From positions 148,206 through 212,205 of the forward strand of contig NW_026016734.1 of assembly GCF_020379485.1 (NCBI RefSeq): a DNA stretch of 64,000 bases. The letters are read 5' to 3'. The translations under genes and the position numbers were made by a program. Of this stretch, positions 10,647-21,108 are shown piece by piece (the stretch's first letter is position 1; every line of letters starts with the position of its first letter). This DNA is from Brassica napus. Its lineage: Eukaryota > Streptophyta > Magnoliopsida > Brassicales > Brassicaceae. The notes beneath the pieces were generated by a model, which saw only the letters and a list, made by a program, of their open reading frames with translations, was not told the origin of the DNA and searched no databases.

Positions 10647-10657
10647 TGTATCCCAAG

Positions 10658-11251
10658 TATAAGTTTTAGAGAATCTGAGTTTGATATAAGGAAAGAAAGA
10701 GATTAGAAAGAGTCTAGAGGTGATTTAGAACGAGTTTAGCTAAGAGTTTAGTGTATGATCATGATTGAGAGCCTTTGAGTCTAAGAGAGTGTTTTGGTGT
10801 CAAGAACTGTCTGATCTTTTATTAAGAGCATGGGTTACAATATATAGTGTGAGCATACAAGGGTTTTCGAAATCCAGAGAAGACTTAAAGCATGTGAGGT
10901 CAATGTGGAAAGGATAAGCTCATTTGAACTAGCCAATTAGCTTCTCCACATGCGCGGAGTATCTAGCATCTTGGACCGAGATGCTCTTGCCTTTCCAGCT
11001 GTTCCAGCCTGTCAAGGCGCGCTCTTCCTTATCCCTCAACGGTCTGATCCATCCAGGTAAGTTCCTTCCCTTCCCATAAGTTACCCCAAGTAACTTCTTT
11101 ACTCTGGTCAATGTTTTACTCATCTCCATGTGTACGGATGGTACGGTCATGTACGGACAGTACGGACCTTACCCAAACCTTCCCAAGATTCAACTCATCT
11201 CCTTAGTCTCAACTCCTCACTTGCTCCACATATACTCAACTCATCTCAACA
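10658..11251 (-). repeat. 3' LTR of B2
   Basis: 594 bp, reverse orientation, followed by the reverse-complement PPT ctccccctcaagc (11252-11264). It carries one or two small differences from 2155-2747 and 15961-16553. Confidence 0.92.
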
Positions 11252-11264
11252 CTCCCCCTCAAGC
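11252..11264 (-). other. Polypurine tract of B2
   Basis: ctccccctcaagc on the plus strand, reading gcttgagggggag in the element, abutting the 3' LTR. Confidence 0.92.
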
Positions 11265-11390
11265 TTAGCTTTGTGAAAGTCTAAGCTTGGATAGCCATGA
11301 GATCTTCCTCATTAAAAACCTTACCAAACAAAACCCATTGGGACAAAACTTTGATAAGGGAAAAAGAGTAAAGACCTCATAGCTAAGGGG

Positions 11391-14300
11391 TTAGCTCCTT
11401 CTTGTGAGATCAATGAGTCCTAGCCGGCTATGAATGGACTCAATTGTCTTCTGCCTTGCTGCCTTTGTGAACACATCTGCTAGCTGATCTTCACTTCTTG
11501 TGTAACATGGCAAGATGACTCCAAGAAGAATCATTTGCCTCACCTTGTGACAATCTACTTCAATGTGCTTGGTTCTCTCATGGAAGACTGAGTTGGTGGC
11601 AATGTGTATAGCAGCCTGGTTGTCGCAATGCATGGTCATTGGAGTGGATTGAATAATCTCCAAGTGCTTCAGTATCCCTTTGATCCATACAAGCTCATTA
11701 GTCAGCTTCAGCATGGCTCGGTATTCAGCTTCAGCACTTGAGCATGAGACCACCTTCTGCTTCTTACTCTTCCAAGTTACTAAGTTCCCTCCAATGAATG
11801 TGCAGTAGCCGGTTGTGGACCTTCTATCTGCTCTATCTCCTGCCCAATCCGCATCACAGTAGCCTACAACTTCAGTACTCCCATTACACCCCATCCACAC
11901 TCCTTGATCCGCTGAGCCATTAAGATACATCAAGAGCCGGTTCACCATTCCCCAATGATGTTCTTTTGGAATTTGCATATGCTGACTCACCTGATTCACA
12001 GCAAAACAAATATCAGGACGTGTGATGGTTAGGTATATGAGCTTACCCACTAGCTTTCTATAAAGCTTTGCATCCTTGAATGGTGGACTGTCTTCAATCT
12101 CCCCCTCACGTGGAACCTTGTATCCATCTTCCAAGGGAGTCTTGGCCGTCTTTCCATCAAGCTTACCTGCATCTTTCAACAGATCAAGTGTATACTTTCT
12201 TTGGGATAGAAACAAACCTTCCTTGGATCTACATATCTCAATCCCAAGGAAGTATTTCATCTCTCCCAAGTCTTTAATCTCAAAAACAGATTTAAGAAAG
12301 TCTTTAGTGGCTTGTATCTCTTCTTTATCACTACCTGTTATAATGATGTCATCTACATATACAAGTAGAACGACAATACCTGAAGGTGTGTTGAGTGTAA
12401 AGAGAGTATGATCAAGCTCTGACTTCCTAAAGCCTCTTCCATTCAGAGTTGTGCTCAACTTGTTGTACCATGCCCTTGGTGATTGTTTCAGACCATAGAT
12501 AGCTTTCTTTAGTCTGAGAACATTCCCTTTCTTCACCAAGTGCTCTAGACCAGGAGGAGGTAACATATACACTTCATCTTCTAGTTCTCCTTGTAGGAAT
12601 GCATTCTTTACATCCATTTGCCACAAGCCCCACTCAAGATTCACCGCAAGTGATAGGACAATCCTGATGGTATGTAGCTTAGCAACTGGCGCAAATGTGT
12701 CTATATAATCCTCTCCATATGTTTGAGTGAATCCTCTTGCAACCAAGCGAGTCTTCTTTCTATCAATCTGTCCATTTGCTTGGTACTTGATTGTGAAGAT
12801 CCATCTACTAGACACTGCTCTCTTTCCTTTAGGTAACTCACTCTCATACCAAGTGTCATTCTTGATCATTGCATTGGATTCAGCTCCCACTGATTCCCTC
12901 CACTCCTTGTCCTTCATGGCTTCCTCATATGACTTTGGTACATGGCTCTCATCTAAGCTTACCATAAAGGCACAATGTTCTTCTGGATAATGAGCAAAGG
13001 AACACACAGCTTGAGAAGGATGTTCCACAGCCTGGGCATTGTAGTACACTCTCGTGTTTACCCAGTTGGAACTATCCTTTCTCAATCTGGTGCTTCTTCT
13101 CAATGGCTGCACCGCCGGCTCTGTTTCAGGTTCAGTTGTAGTTTCAGTTGTAGTTGCATTAGTTTCCTCCTCTTGATCTTGGCTTGGTACCTCCCTATCT
13201 TCCTGCATCATACTTTGATCATGATCACCTGAGCCTTCTTGATCATGGCTTTCAACATGTACTTCAGCTGGTTCAGGTGTGTTTTCCCCCCCATGATCTA
13301 AGTTTGTTGCCTCGGTAGGTTGTGTGGTTGTTGTACTGCGTCTCTCCTTCGGATCCTGGGTAGTATGTATCCCAAGCCCCTCTAGAATACTTCTAAGGCT
13401 GGCCGCTCTATCTGACTCTCTTGTCAATTCTAGCAGCTCATCTTGATTCTTTTCCTCATAGAACCCCTTAGCTTCAATGAACTTTACATCTCTAGAGACT
13501 AGAACTCTTCGAGTAGTAGGATCATAGCACTTGTAACCCTTTTGAGTAGTAGAGTAGCCAACAAACATAGCTCTTGTGCTGGTTGCTTCAAGCTTGTTTC
13601 TCAACTCTTTTGGCCTAAGGACAAAGCATAGACATCCAAAGATTCGCATATGTTCCAATGATGGCTTGTACTTGTTCAAGGCTTCAAAAGGGGACTGATC
13701 ATGTAGAATCTTAGTTGGGATCCGGTTGATTAGATAACAAGATGTAGCCACAGCATCACTCCAAAACCTCTTAGGGACATTTGCTTGAAACATCATTGAC
13801 CTTGCCACCTCCATGAGATGCCTATTCTTTCTCTCAGCCACTCCATTTTGCTGAGGAGTATAAGGACAACTCGTTTGGTGTAGTATCCCATGTTGTGCTA
13901 GATGTTGCTTGAAGGCTTGACCAGTGTATTCCCCACCATTATCTGATCTCAAAATTTTAATCTTGGCATTGTAATGGTTAGTCACATAGTTTTGAAAATT
14001 TTTAAAAGCTTCAAGCACCCTATCTTTGGTTTGAATAAGTGTTATCCAGGTGTATTTCGATTTTTCATCTATGAATGTGACAAAGTATTTAAAACTATCC
14101 CTAGACAAGCAAGGAGCAGTCCAAACATCTGAGTGAATTAGATCAAAGCACTTGTCATAAACAGTAGATGAAATGGGAAACACAGTTTTACAATGCTTGC
14201 CTAAAATGCAAGCTTCACAATCCTTATTTTCAAATACCACACCTGGTAACATTAAGTTTAAAGCTCTAACATGGGGATGACCTAGTCTAGCATGCCACAA

Positions 14301-15866
14301 TGCATTTTTATTCATCATAGAAGCAGAAGTAAATGAGCAGAAGTAATCAGAAACAGGAGCTAGTTCTTCAAGTAAATATAAATCTCCCTTGGTAACTCCT
14401 TTTCCAATCAATTGGCTGCTCTCAATATCCTGAAACTTCACCTCATTAGGACTGAATATAACATTGCAATTAAGGTCTGTAGTACACTTCTTTACAGATA
14501 ATAGATTTGATGTGAAGTCAGGCATATAAAATGCTTTAGAGTCTTTATCAAACAATTTTAGCTTGCCAATTCCTCTAATTGGGATTTTATCTCCATTTGC
14601 AATCATGACATGTCCATTTGTAGGTTCAATGTCTCTAATCAAACTAGTATCACTAATCATATGATGAGATGCTCCTGAATCAACTACCAATGGTTTAAAC
14701 AGATTGTGTGCAATATGAGACTGTCCTAGTATGCTAGTAGGTTTATAAACAATGCTTGAATGATCAGGTTCTCTAGCAATACTACACGATTCATATAGTG
14801 CACCAAAGGAGTAACCAAGAGTACCAAGTGTGTTACCATTCTCCTTTAGCATTTTGATGAGGGAGTCAAGGTCTGATCTCCTTAGGTACTCGTTCTCACG
14901 GTTGTTCTGAAGGCTCGGCTGAGGTGTGTAAGTCACCAGGGCCTTGCTATCTCCAGGCTCACGTGTCCCGCCCTCTCCAGCTTGGCCTGAGCTTCCAGCC
15001 ACACTTGAACTTCCCGGCTCACTTCCAGCATACGAGACATTGGCTCTCCCATCTTTCTCTCTTGAGAACTTGGCCGGCTTCAGATGAGGATGTAAGATCC
15101 AGCACTGGTTCTTCTTGTGACCTTGTCTCTTGCAATGATCACAATTTCCCATGAACTTCTTTGCATCATACTGGTTAGAGCTCGCACGGTTTGCTTGCGG
15201 AACCTCAGCTTGGTTTGCAAGTGTGATCTCTCCTTTCCCTCCAAAGAGACCGATAGAACCTTCCTCCTTCTGAACTTGTGCACACACTTCCTCAAGGTCA
15301 GGTAACTTCCCGGACCTCAGAATGTGTTTGATGAGGCTGTTGTAGCTTGGATTCAGCGTGAGCAGCAACCCAAACACCTTGTCCTGCTCGCGTCTCTCAG
15401 CCAGCTCATCTAGGTTGGTTGTGCCTGGCCTCAGCATCTCCAGTTCAGACCACAAGGCTCTGAACCTCCCAAGGTGCTTAGTAAACTCCATGTCCTCCTG
15501 TGTCAAGCTGTTGATAGCACGTTTCACTTCAAACACACGGCTCAAGTTTGAGATGTTACCATAAACCTTCTTTAGCGTGTCCCAAAGATCCTTTGCTGTC
15601 TCACAGTAGCTGTATGCCTCCAGGATAGACACTTCAAGAGACCGTTGGAGTATAGACATCACCAGCTGATCATCTTGCTCCCACTTCTCTTCATCGCACT
15701 CGACAATCTCCTTGTCGCCTTCATAAGTAATGAGCTTTGGGGCTTCACTCTGTGTGATGTGTCCCCATAAACCCTTACTCCCCACTGCTGTCTTCACCAA
15801 ACGAGACCACAAAAGGTAGTTACCCCCCTTGAGAGTAACCGGAACCACTGCCTTGTTGCTTTCCAT
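11391..15866 (-). CDS. Gag-pol polyprotein of element B2 (1491 aa)
   Basis: Complete copia polyprotein. In order it has gag (starting MESNKAVVPVTLKGGNYLLW), a zinc knuckle CDHCKRQGHKKNQC, and a protease DSGASHHM with Asp near residue 396. The GAG-pre-integrase motif (LWHARLGHPHVRALNLMLPG), the integrase (RSDNGGEY, NGVAERKNR) and a Glu/Asp-rich linker come next. Reverse transcriptase has YVDD near 1170-1173, and RNase H ends IDLTRRS. No stop or frameshift is seen. It is close to C and A but distinct in gag and linker. The ATG follows a short leader after the PBS at 15943-15960. It is potentially functional despite the rearranged flanks. Confidence 0.95.
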   Translation of the reverse strand: MESNKAVVPVTLKGGNYLLWSRLVKTAVGSKGLWGHITQSEAPKLITYEGDKEIVECDEEKWEQDDQLVMSILQRSLEVSILEAYSYCETAKDLWDTLKKVYGNISNLSRVFEVKRAINSLTQEDMEFTKHLGRFRALWSELEMLRPGTTNLDELAERREQDKVFGLLLTLNPSYNSLIKHILRSGKLPDLEEVCAQVQKEEGSIGLFGGKGEITLANQAEVPQANRASSNQYDAKKFMGNCDHCKRQGHKKNQCWILHPHLKPAKFSREKDGRANVSYAGSEPGSSSVAGSSGQAGEGGTREPGDSKALVTYTPQPSLQNNRENEYLRRSDLDSLIKMLKENGNTLGTLGYSFGALYESCSIAREPDHSSIVYKPTSILGQSHIAHNLFKPLVVDSGASHHMISDTSLIRDIEPTNGHVMIANGDKIPIRGIGKLKLFDKDSKAFYMPDFTSNLLSVKKCTTDLNCNVIFSPNEVKFQDIESSQLIGKGVTKGDLYLLEELAPVSDYFCSFTSASMMNKNALWHARLGHPHVRALNLMLPGVVFENKDCEACILGKHCKTVFPISSTVYDKCFDLIHSDVWTAPCLSRDSFKYFVTFIDEKSKYTWITLIQTKDRVLEAFKNFQNYVTNHYNAKIKILRSDNGGEYTGQAFKQHLAQHGILHQTSCPYTPQQNGVAERKNRHLMEVARSMMFQANVPKRFWSDAVATSCYLINRIPTKILHDQSPFEALNKYKPSLEHMRIFGCLCFVLRPKELRNKLEATSTRAMFVGYSTTQKGYKCYDPTTRRVLVSRDVKFIEAKGFYEEKNQDELLELTRESDRAASLRSILEGLGIHTTQDPKERRSTTTTQPTEATNLDHGGENTPEPAEVHVESHDQEGSGDHDQSMMQEDREVPSQDQEEETNATTTETTTEPETEPAVQPLRRSTRLRKDSSNWVNTRVYYNAQAVEHPSQAVCSFAHYPEEHCAFMVSLDESHVPKSYEEAMKDKEWRESVGAESNAMIKNDTWYESELPKGKRAVSSRWIFTIKYQANGQIDRKKTRLVARGFTQTYGEDYIDTFAPVAKLHTIRIVLSLAVNLEWGLWQMDVKNAFLQGELEDEVYMLPPPGLEHLVKKGNVLRLKKAIYGLKQSPRAWYNKLSTTLNGRGFRKSELDHTLFTLNTPSGIVVLLVYVDDIIITGSDKEEIQATKDFLKSVFEIKDLGEMKYFLGIEICRSKEGLFLSQRKYTLDLLKDAGKLDGKTAKTPLEDGYKVPREGEIEDSPPFKDAKLYRKLVGKLIYLTITRPDICFAVNQVSQHMQIPKEHHWGMVNRLLMYLNGSADQGVWMGCNGSTEVVGYCDADWAGDRADRRSTTGYCTFIGGNLVTWKSKKQKVVSCSSAEAEYRAMLKLTNELVWIKGILKHLEIIQSTPMTMHCDNQAAIHIATNSVFHERTKHIEVDCHKVRQMILLGVILPCYTRSEDQLADVFTKAARQKTIESIHSRLGLIDLTRRS

Positions 15867-15942
15867 TTCAGAATCACCCGGATGAAAGCTAAGTGGCTAG
15901 TGTGTTCTTGAGTGTTCTAGTACTCAAACCCAGATTATGATG

Positions 15943-15960
15943 AACCTGGCTCTGATACCA
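15943..15960 (-). other. Primer-binding site of B2
   Basis: aacctggctctgatacca on the plus strand, the complement of the tRNA-iMet site, directly abutting the LTR at 15961. Confidence 0.95.
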
Positions 15961-16553
15961 TATAAGTTTTAGAGAATCTGAGTTTGATATAAGGAAAGAA
16001 AGAGATTAGAAAGAGTCTAGAGGTGATTTAGAACGAGTTTAGCTAAGAGTTTAGTGTATGATCATGATTGAGAGCCTTTGAGTCTAAGAGAGTGTTTTGG
16101 TGTCAAGAACTGTCTGATCTTTTATTAAGAGCATGGGTTACAATATATAGTGTGAGCATACAAGGGTTTTCGAAATCCAGAGAAGACTAAAGCATGTGAG
16201 GTCAATGTGGAAAGGATAAGCTCATTTGAACTAGCCAATTAGCTTCTCCACATGCGCGGAGTATCTAGCATCTTGGACCGAGATGCTCTTGCCTTTCCAG
16301 CTGTTCCAGCCTGTCAAGGCGCGCTCTTCCTTATCCCTCAACGGTCTGATCCATCCAGGTAAGTTCCTTCCCTTCCCATAAGTTACCCCAAGTAACTTCT
16401 TTACTCTGGTCAATGTTTTACTCATCTCCATGTGTACGGATGGTACGGTCATGTACGGACAGTACGGACCTTACCCAAACCTTCCCAAGATTCAACTCAT
16501 CTCCTTAGTCTCAACTCCTCACTTGCTCCACATATACTCAACTCATCTCAACA
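15961..16553 (-). repeat. 5' LTR of B2
   Basis: 593 bp. The element-sense end is ...CTTATA, so the LTR has TG...TA rather than TG...CA termini. GTACGG repeats lie at about 16435-16470, and the element-sense TATATATT box is at 16142-16149. Confidence 0.92.
16142..16149 (-). promoter_or_regulatory. TATA box of B2 5' LTR
   Basis: aatatata on the plus strand reads TATATATT in the element, in the same position relative to the LTR end as in C. Confidence 0.55.
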
Positions 16554-19500
16554 TTGCCTCCATAAGCACCTGCACCTTTCAAAAGATCAAGTGTATACTT
16601 CCTTTGGGACATGAATAAACCTTCCTTGGATCTACATATCTCAATTCCAAGAAAGTATTTCATTTCTCCCAAATCTTTAATCTCAAACATGGATTTAATG
16701 AACTCCTTGGTTGCTATGATACCTTCCTTATCACTTCCTGTGATAATGATATCATCCACATACACAAGAAGTGCAATCATACCTGAGGGAGTTGTGAGTG
16801 TGAAGAGAGTGTGGTCTAGTTCAGACTTCTTGAAGCCACGGCCATTCAGAGTAGTGCTCAGCTTGTTGTACCAAGCCCTTGGTGATTGCTTCAGCCCATA
16901 GATAGCTTTCTTCAATCTTAACACATTCCCTTTCTTCACTAAGTGTTCTAGGCCTGGAGGTGGATGCATATATACTTCATCCTCAAGTTCACCTTGTAAG
17001 AATGCATTCTTCACATCCATTTGCCATAACCCCCATCCAAGATTCACAGCCAAGCTTAATACAATCCTTATGGTATGTAGTTTAGCTACTGGTGCAAAGG
17101 TCTCTATGTAATCTTCTCCATAAGTTTGAGTGAAACCTCTTGCTACTAGCCTTGACTTCTTCCTCTCAACCTTTCCATCAGCCTTATACTTGATTGTGAA
17201 TATCCATTTACTACTCACAGCCTTCTTCCCTTTTGGTAACTCACTCTCATACCATGTATCATTCTTGATCATGGCTCCTGCCTCAGCTCCAACTGATTCC
17301 TTCCATTCTTTATCCATGATTGCTTCTTCATAGCTTCTTGGAATATAGTTCTCATCCAAGTTAATCATGAACGCACAATGTTCTTCAGGGTATTGAGCAA
17401 AGGAACACACAACTCGAGAAGGATCCTCCACAGCTTGGGCATTGTAGTACACTCGCGTGTTTACCCAAGAGGAAGGATCCTTTCTAATCCTTGTGCTTCT
17501 CCTCAATACAGGTTGTTCTTGCACTTGAACCTGCTCATCTTGTATATGCGGTTCTTGTGCTTCACTGTGATGTTCTTCATCTCCTTGGTCTTGCTCACCT
17601 TGATGATGAGAACCTGAGTTGAACTCTTCTCCTTCTTCACTCAAGCCGACTCCTTCTTGGCCATTTTCTTGAGTTTCAGGTTCACTTCCCCCCTCATGAT
17701 CAAGGTGAGGTGTTTGAGCAGCTCTTCTTGGTTCATTTGAGCTCTCTTCTGGTTGTCTACTTCTTGTGGACTGATCCTGATTCATCTTGATACCAAGACC
17801 TTCCAAGATCACTCTTAAGACTCCAGCCTTATCTGATGTAAGATCCCTCAAGTCTTCTTGATTCTTCTCTTCATAGTATCCTCTTTCTTCAATGAACTTC
17901 ACATCTCTAGATACAAGTACCCTTCTAGCTTCTGGATCATAACACTTATATCCTTTTTGAGTTGTTGAGTAGCCAATGAACATTGCCTTTCTGCTTCTTG
18001 CTTCTAGCTTGTTCCTCAACTCTCCTGGTACCAACACATAACACAAGCATCCAAACACTCTCATATATGTCAAAGATGGCTTGCGCTGGTTCAGTACCTC
18101 AAACGGTGCTTGATCCTTCAATACCCTTGTAGGTATTCGGTTGATTAGATAGCAAGCAGTGGATACAGCATCACTCCAGAATCTTTTAGGTACATTAGCT
18201 TGGAACATTAATGACCGAGCCACCTCCATCAAGTGCCTGTTCTTCCTCTCAGCTACACCATTCTGTTGTGGTGTGTAGGGGCAGCTTGTTTGATGAAGTA
18301 TTCCATGATGATCTAGATGACTTTTGAACGCATAGCTTGTGTATTCTCCTCCATTATCTGCTCTCAAAATTTTAATCTTAGCATGATAATGGTTAGTCAC
18401 ATAAGCTTGAAAGTTCTTGAATGCATCTATCACCCTATCTTTTGATGGAATTAGTGTTAACCAGGTGTATTTAGATTTTTCATCAATGAATGTGACAAAG
18501 TACTTATGATTATCTCTAGAGAAAATAGGTGCAGTCCACACATCAGTATGAATCAAATCAAAGCAATTTTCATAAGCAGTAGATGTTCTTGGAAATACAT
18601 TCTTACAATGCTTGCCTAAAATGCAAGCTTCACACTTATCATTTTCAAAAACCACACCTGGTAACATCAAGTTTAAAGCCCTCTCATGGGGATGACCTAG
18701 TCTAGCATGCCACAATGCATTTTTATTCAAACTAGAAGCAGAAGTAAATGAGCAGTTATGATTGGAAACAGGATCAAGCTTCTCAAGCATATATAACTCT
18801 CCCTTTGTAACTCCTTTTCCAATCAGTTGGCTGCTTTCAATATCCTGAAACTTCACATCATTAGGACTGAATATAACATTGCAATTCAAATCAGTAGTGC
18901 ATTTCTTAACTGAAAGTAGATTTGATGTGAATTCAGGAATGTAAAATGCTCTAGTAGTCTTATCAAATAGCTTTAAGTTTCCTATTCCCTTAATAGGTAT
19001 CTTATCTCCATTTGCAATCATCACACATCCATTAGTAGGTTCTATGTCTTTAATCAGGTTGGTGTCACTAATCATATGATGAGATGCACCTGAATCTATA
19101 ATCAATGGTTTGGATGCATTGCTAGCATGATGGCAGATACAATTTGATCTATATGCATTCATCCTAGCATTTCTATCAATGCACTGCTCAATTCCAGCCT
19201 TACTATCATTCCTAGCAATCTCAGCCTTACTGTGAGTCATTTCTATAGTCCTAGCAATCATAGAAGCACCAAATGAATACCCATGAATGTTACCATTATC
19301 CTTGAGCATTTTGATGAGTGCATCCATCTCGGACCTCCTGATGAAGTCTTGATCATTGCCTCGGGGGTTGATGTTTCCAGTATAAGTCACCAAAGCTTTT
19401 CCATTCCCTTCACGGTTCTCCACTTCAGTTCCTCGGTTGGATGGCCCTGCTCCACTTGATCCTTTAGTCATGTGAGCTCTTGCCTCTTTCTCCTTTATGA

Positions 19501-20314
19501 ACTTAGCCGGCTTCAAGTGGGGATGGAGTATCCAGCACTGAATCTTCTTGTGCCCATACCTCTTGCAATGATCACAATTCCCATTAAACTTCTCATACTT
19601 GTTGTAGCCAGCTTTGTTGGCTTGAGGAGGTTCTTCACGGTCAGATTGCACAGCATTTGCAAGAGATAAGTCTCCCTTGCCTCCAAACAAGCCCATTGAG
19701 CCCTGCTCCCTTTGTATCTGAGCACACACCTCCTCAAGGTCAGGTAATTTCTCGGACCTTCGCATGTGCTGAATGAGACCATTGTAGCTTGCATTCAATG
19801 TGAGCAGCAACCCAAAGACCTTGTCCTGCTCACGCCTCTCATTTAGAAGCTCTGGATCAACTGTGCTTGGCCTCAACATCTCCAGCTCAGACCACAGTGT
19901 CCTGAACCTCCCCAAATGCTTTGTAAACTCCATGTCATCTTGGGTTAACTCGTTGATTGCCTTCTTGACTTCAAACACTCGGTTCAGGTTAGAAACATTT
20001 CCATACACCTTCTTCAGAGTGTCCCACAGCTCCTTGGCTGTCTCACAGTAGCTATAAGCATCTAGGATAGCCGGTTCCAACGAGGCATGAAGAACTGACA
20101 TCACCATCATGTCTTCTTGTTGCCACTTCTCCACAACACTCTCCTCGGAGCTCTCTGCGTCACCCTCTTGAGTAATCGCCCTTGGAGCTTCACCAGCTGT
20201 GATATGCTTCCACAAACCCTTGCTTCCCACAGCAGTCTTCACCATCCTAGACCAGACTAGGTAGTTGCTTCCTTTGAATGTCACCGCGACCTTCATCTTC
20301 AAAACACTTTCCAT
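16554..20314 (-). pseudogene. Truncated gag-pol of A-I
   Basis: Open from the family A ATG at 20314 to the B2 junction at 16554, covering gag, zinc knuckle, protease, integrase and reverse transcriptase past YVDD. It stops in the RT-RNase H connection (LLKGAGAYGG) and then reads into B2 LTR. RNase H is missing. Compared with A-III it carries HMRRSEK instead of HMLRSEK in gag and LRADNGG instead of LRSDNGG next to the second integrase aspartate. It is not functional as it stands. Confidence 0.9.
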
Positions 20315-20559
20315 CTTGAACAGCTTGACGTCTACAGCTTGAACACCCTACTAGATCTTGTACTGAGAACCCACACTGCCCTCTAGAACAAAGATTTACC
20401 CTTGAGTCTTCAAATGAACCTCCCACGGATCACCAAGACACACGCAAAGTACCTTGAGCTTTTGAACTCTCAAGAAACTCTCAAACACACTCACTTGTTC
20501 TCTTAAAGTTTCAAACTTGAATCCTTTAAGAAAGTCACTCACGAACTCAGATTTTAATC

Positions 20560-20577
20560 AACCTGGCTCTGATACCA
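20560..20577 (-). other. Primer-binding site of A-I
   Basis: aacctggctctgatacca abuts the LTR at 20578; tRNA-iMet type. Confidence 0.94.
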
Positions 20578-21108
20578 TATGAGATTTAAGGATGTAAATG
20601 ATTATCTGAGTTTAGAAAGGATTATAGAAGAGAATAAGAGATTAAGAGACAGATTAGAGACTAATGGAGAATCATAATGAAATGAGTATAGAGAGAGATT
20701 GTTTAGAACTGTCTAATCTTATTATGAGATCAGGTTACAATATTTATAGAAGAGGCATTAGGGTTACAAGTCAAGAGAAAGCAGCACTAGTCATAAGCAT
20801 GTGAAGTCAAGCCAAAGGGGAGCGTCCCTTTTGAATGAACGGATGGTAAGGCTCACACGCTTGGCCTTTACAGCCTGTCCACGGCCTGGATGGATAAGGC
20901 TCGTCCCACCCTTATCCCTAAACGGTCTGATCAGTCTTGAGACCTTCTATGTACTCTAGAGGCTTTACTCACCCATCTCCTTCTTCCTTCATGTTTCCTC
21001 AGATGTACGGCCAAGCCCCTGTCCGTACATAGGCCGTACTGTCCTTACTCTTTCCATCACTTGCTTAGCTCTTCCTCTCCTTCTCATAATGACTTCCTCA
21101 TCTCAACA
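20578..21108 (-). repeat. 5' LTR of A-I
   Basis: 531 bp; element-sense ends TGTTGAG...CTCATA. Contains the family A GTACGG cluster near 21003-21050. Confidence 0.93.

Larger units (their letters stand above)
2155..10657 (-). mobile_element. Element B1: truncated copia element interrupted by C
   Basis: Minus-strand family B copy. It contains the 3' LTR (2155-2747), the 3' part of the internal region (2748-4866), then insertion C (4867-10646), then 11 bp of B1 (10647-10657, including the TSD copy tgtat). The 5' half of B1 is missing, because the remnant stops exactly where the 3' LTR of B2 begins at 10658. B1 coding sequence differs from B2 at only a few sites, so the copies are recent. The left flank (caatg) does not match the flank right of B2 (ttgcc), so this is not a simple single insertion. 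Confidence 0.8.
10658..16553 (-). mobile_element. Element B2: full-length copia element
   Basis: 5896-bp family B element on the minus strand with 594- and 593-bp LTRs, PBS, PPT and an intact 1491-aa polyprotein. Its 3' LTR joins the B1 remnant at ccaag (10653-10657), and its 5' LTR joins family A pol at ttgcc (16554-16558). The flanks do not match, so one end has been exchanged. The simplest reading is insertion into B1 followed by recombination between 5' LTRs of two B copies, which removed the 5' half of B1. Confidence 0.92.
16554..21108 (-). mobile_element. Element A-I: 5' part of a family A copia element
   Basis: Minus-strand family A copy with a 531-bp 5' LTR (20578-21108), PBS (20560-20577), leader and the first about 1253 codons. 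Its 3' end was lost or displaced where family B elements inserted; the piece at 1819-2154 is probably part of it. It lies in element F: bases after the LTR (tgaat, 21109-21113) are F coding sequence. The matching TSD copy would be left of the window. Confidence 0.88.

Noticed and set aside
10929..11150. 73-codon ORF (MTVPSVHMEM...) found three times, at 2425, 10929 and 16231
   Set aside because: It is part of the family B LTR, repeated because the LTR is repeated; it spans regulatory GTACGG sequence and has no known domain.
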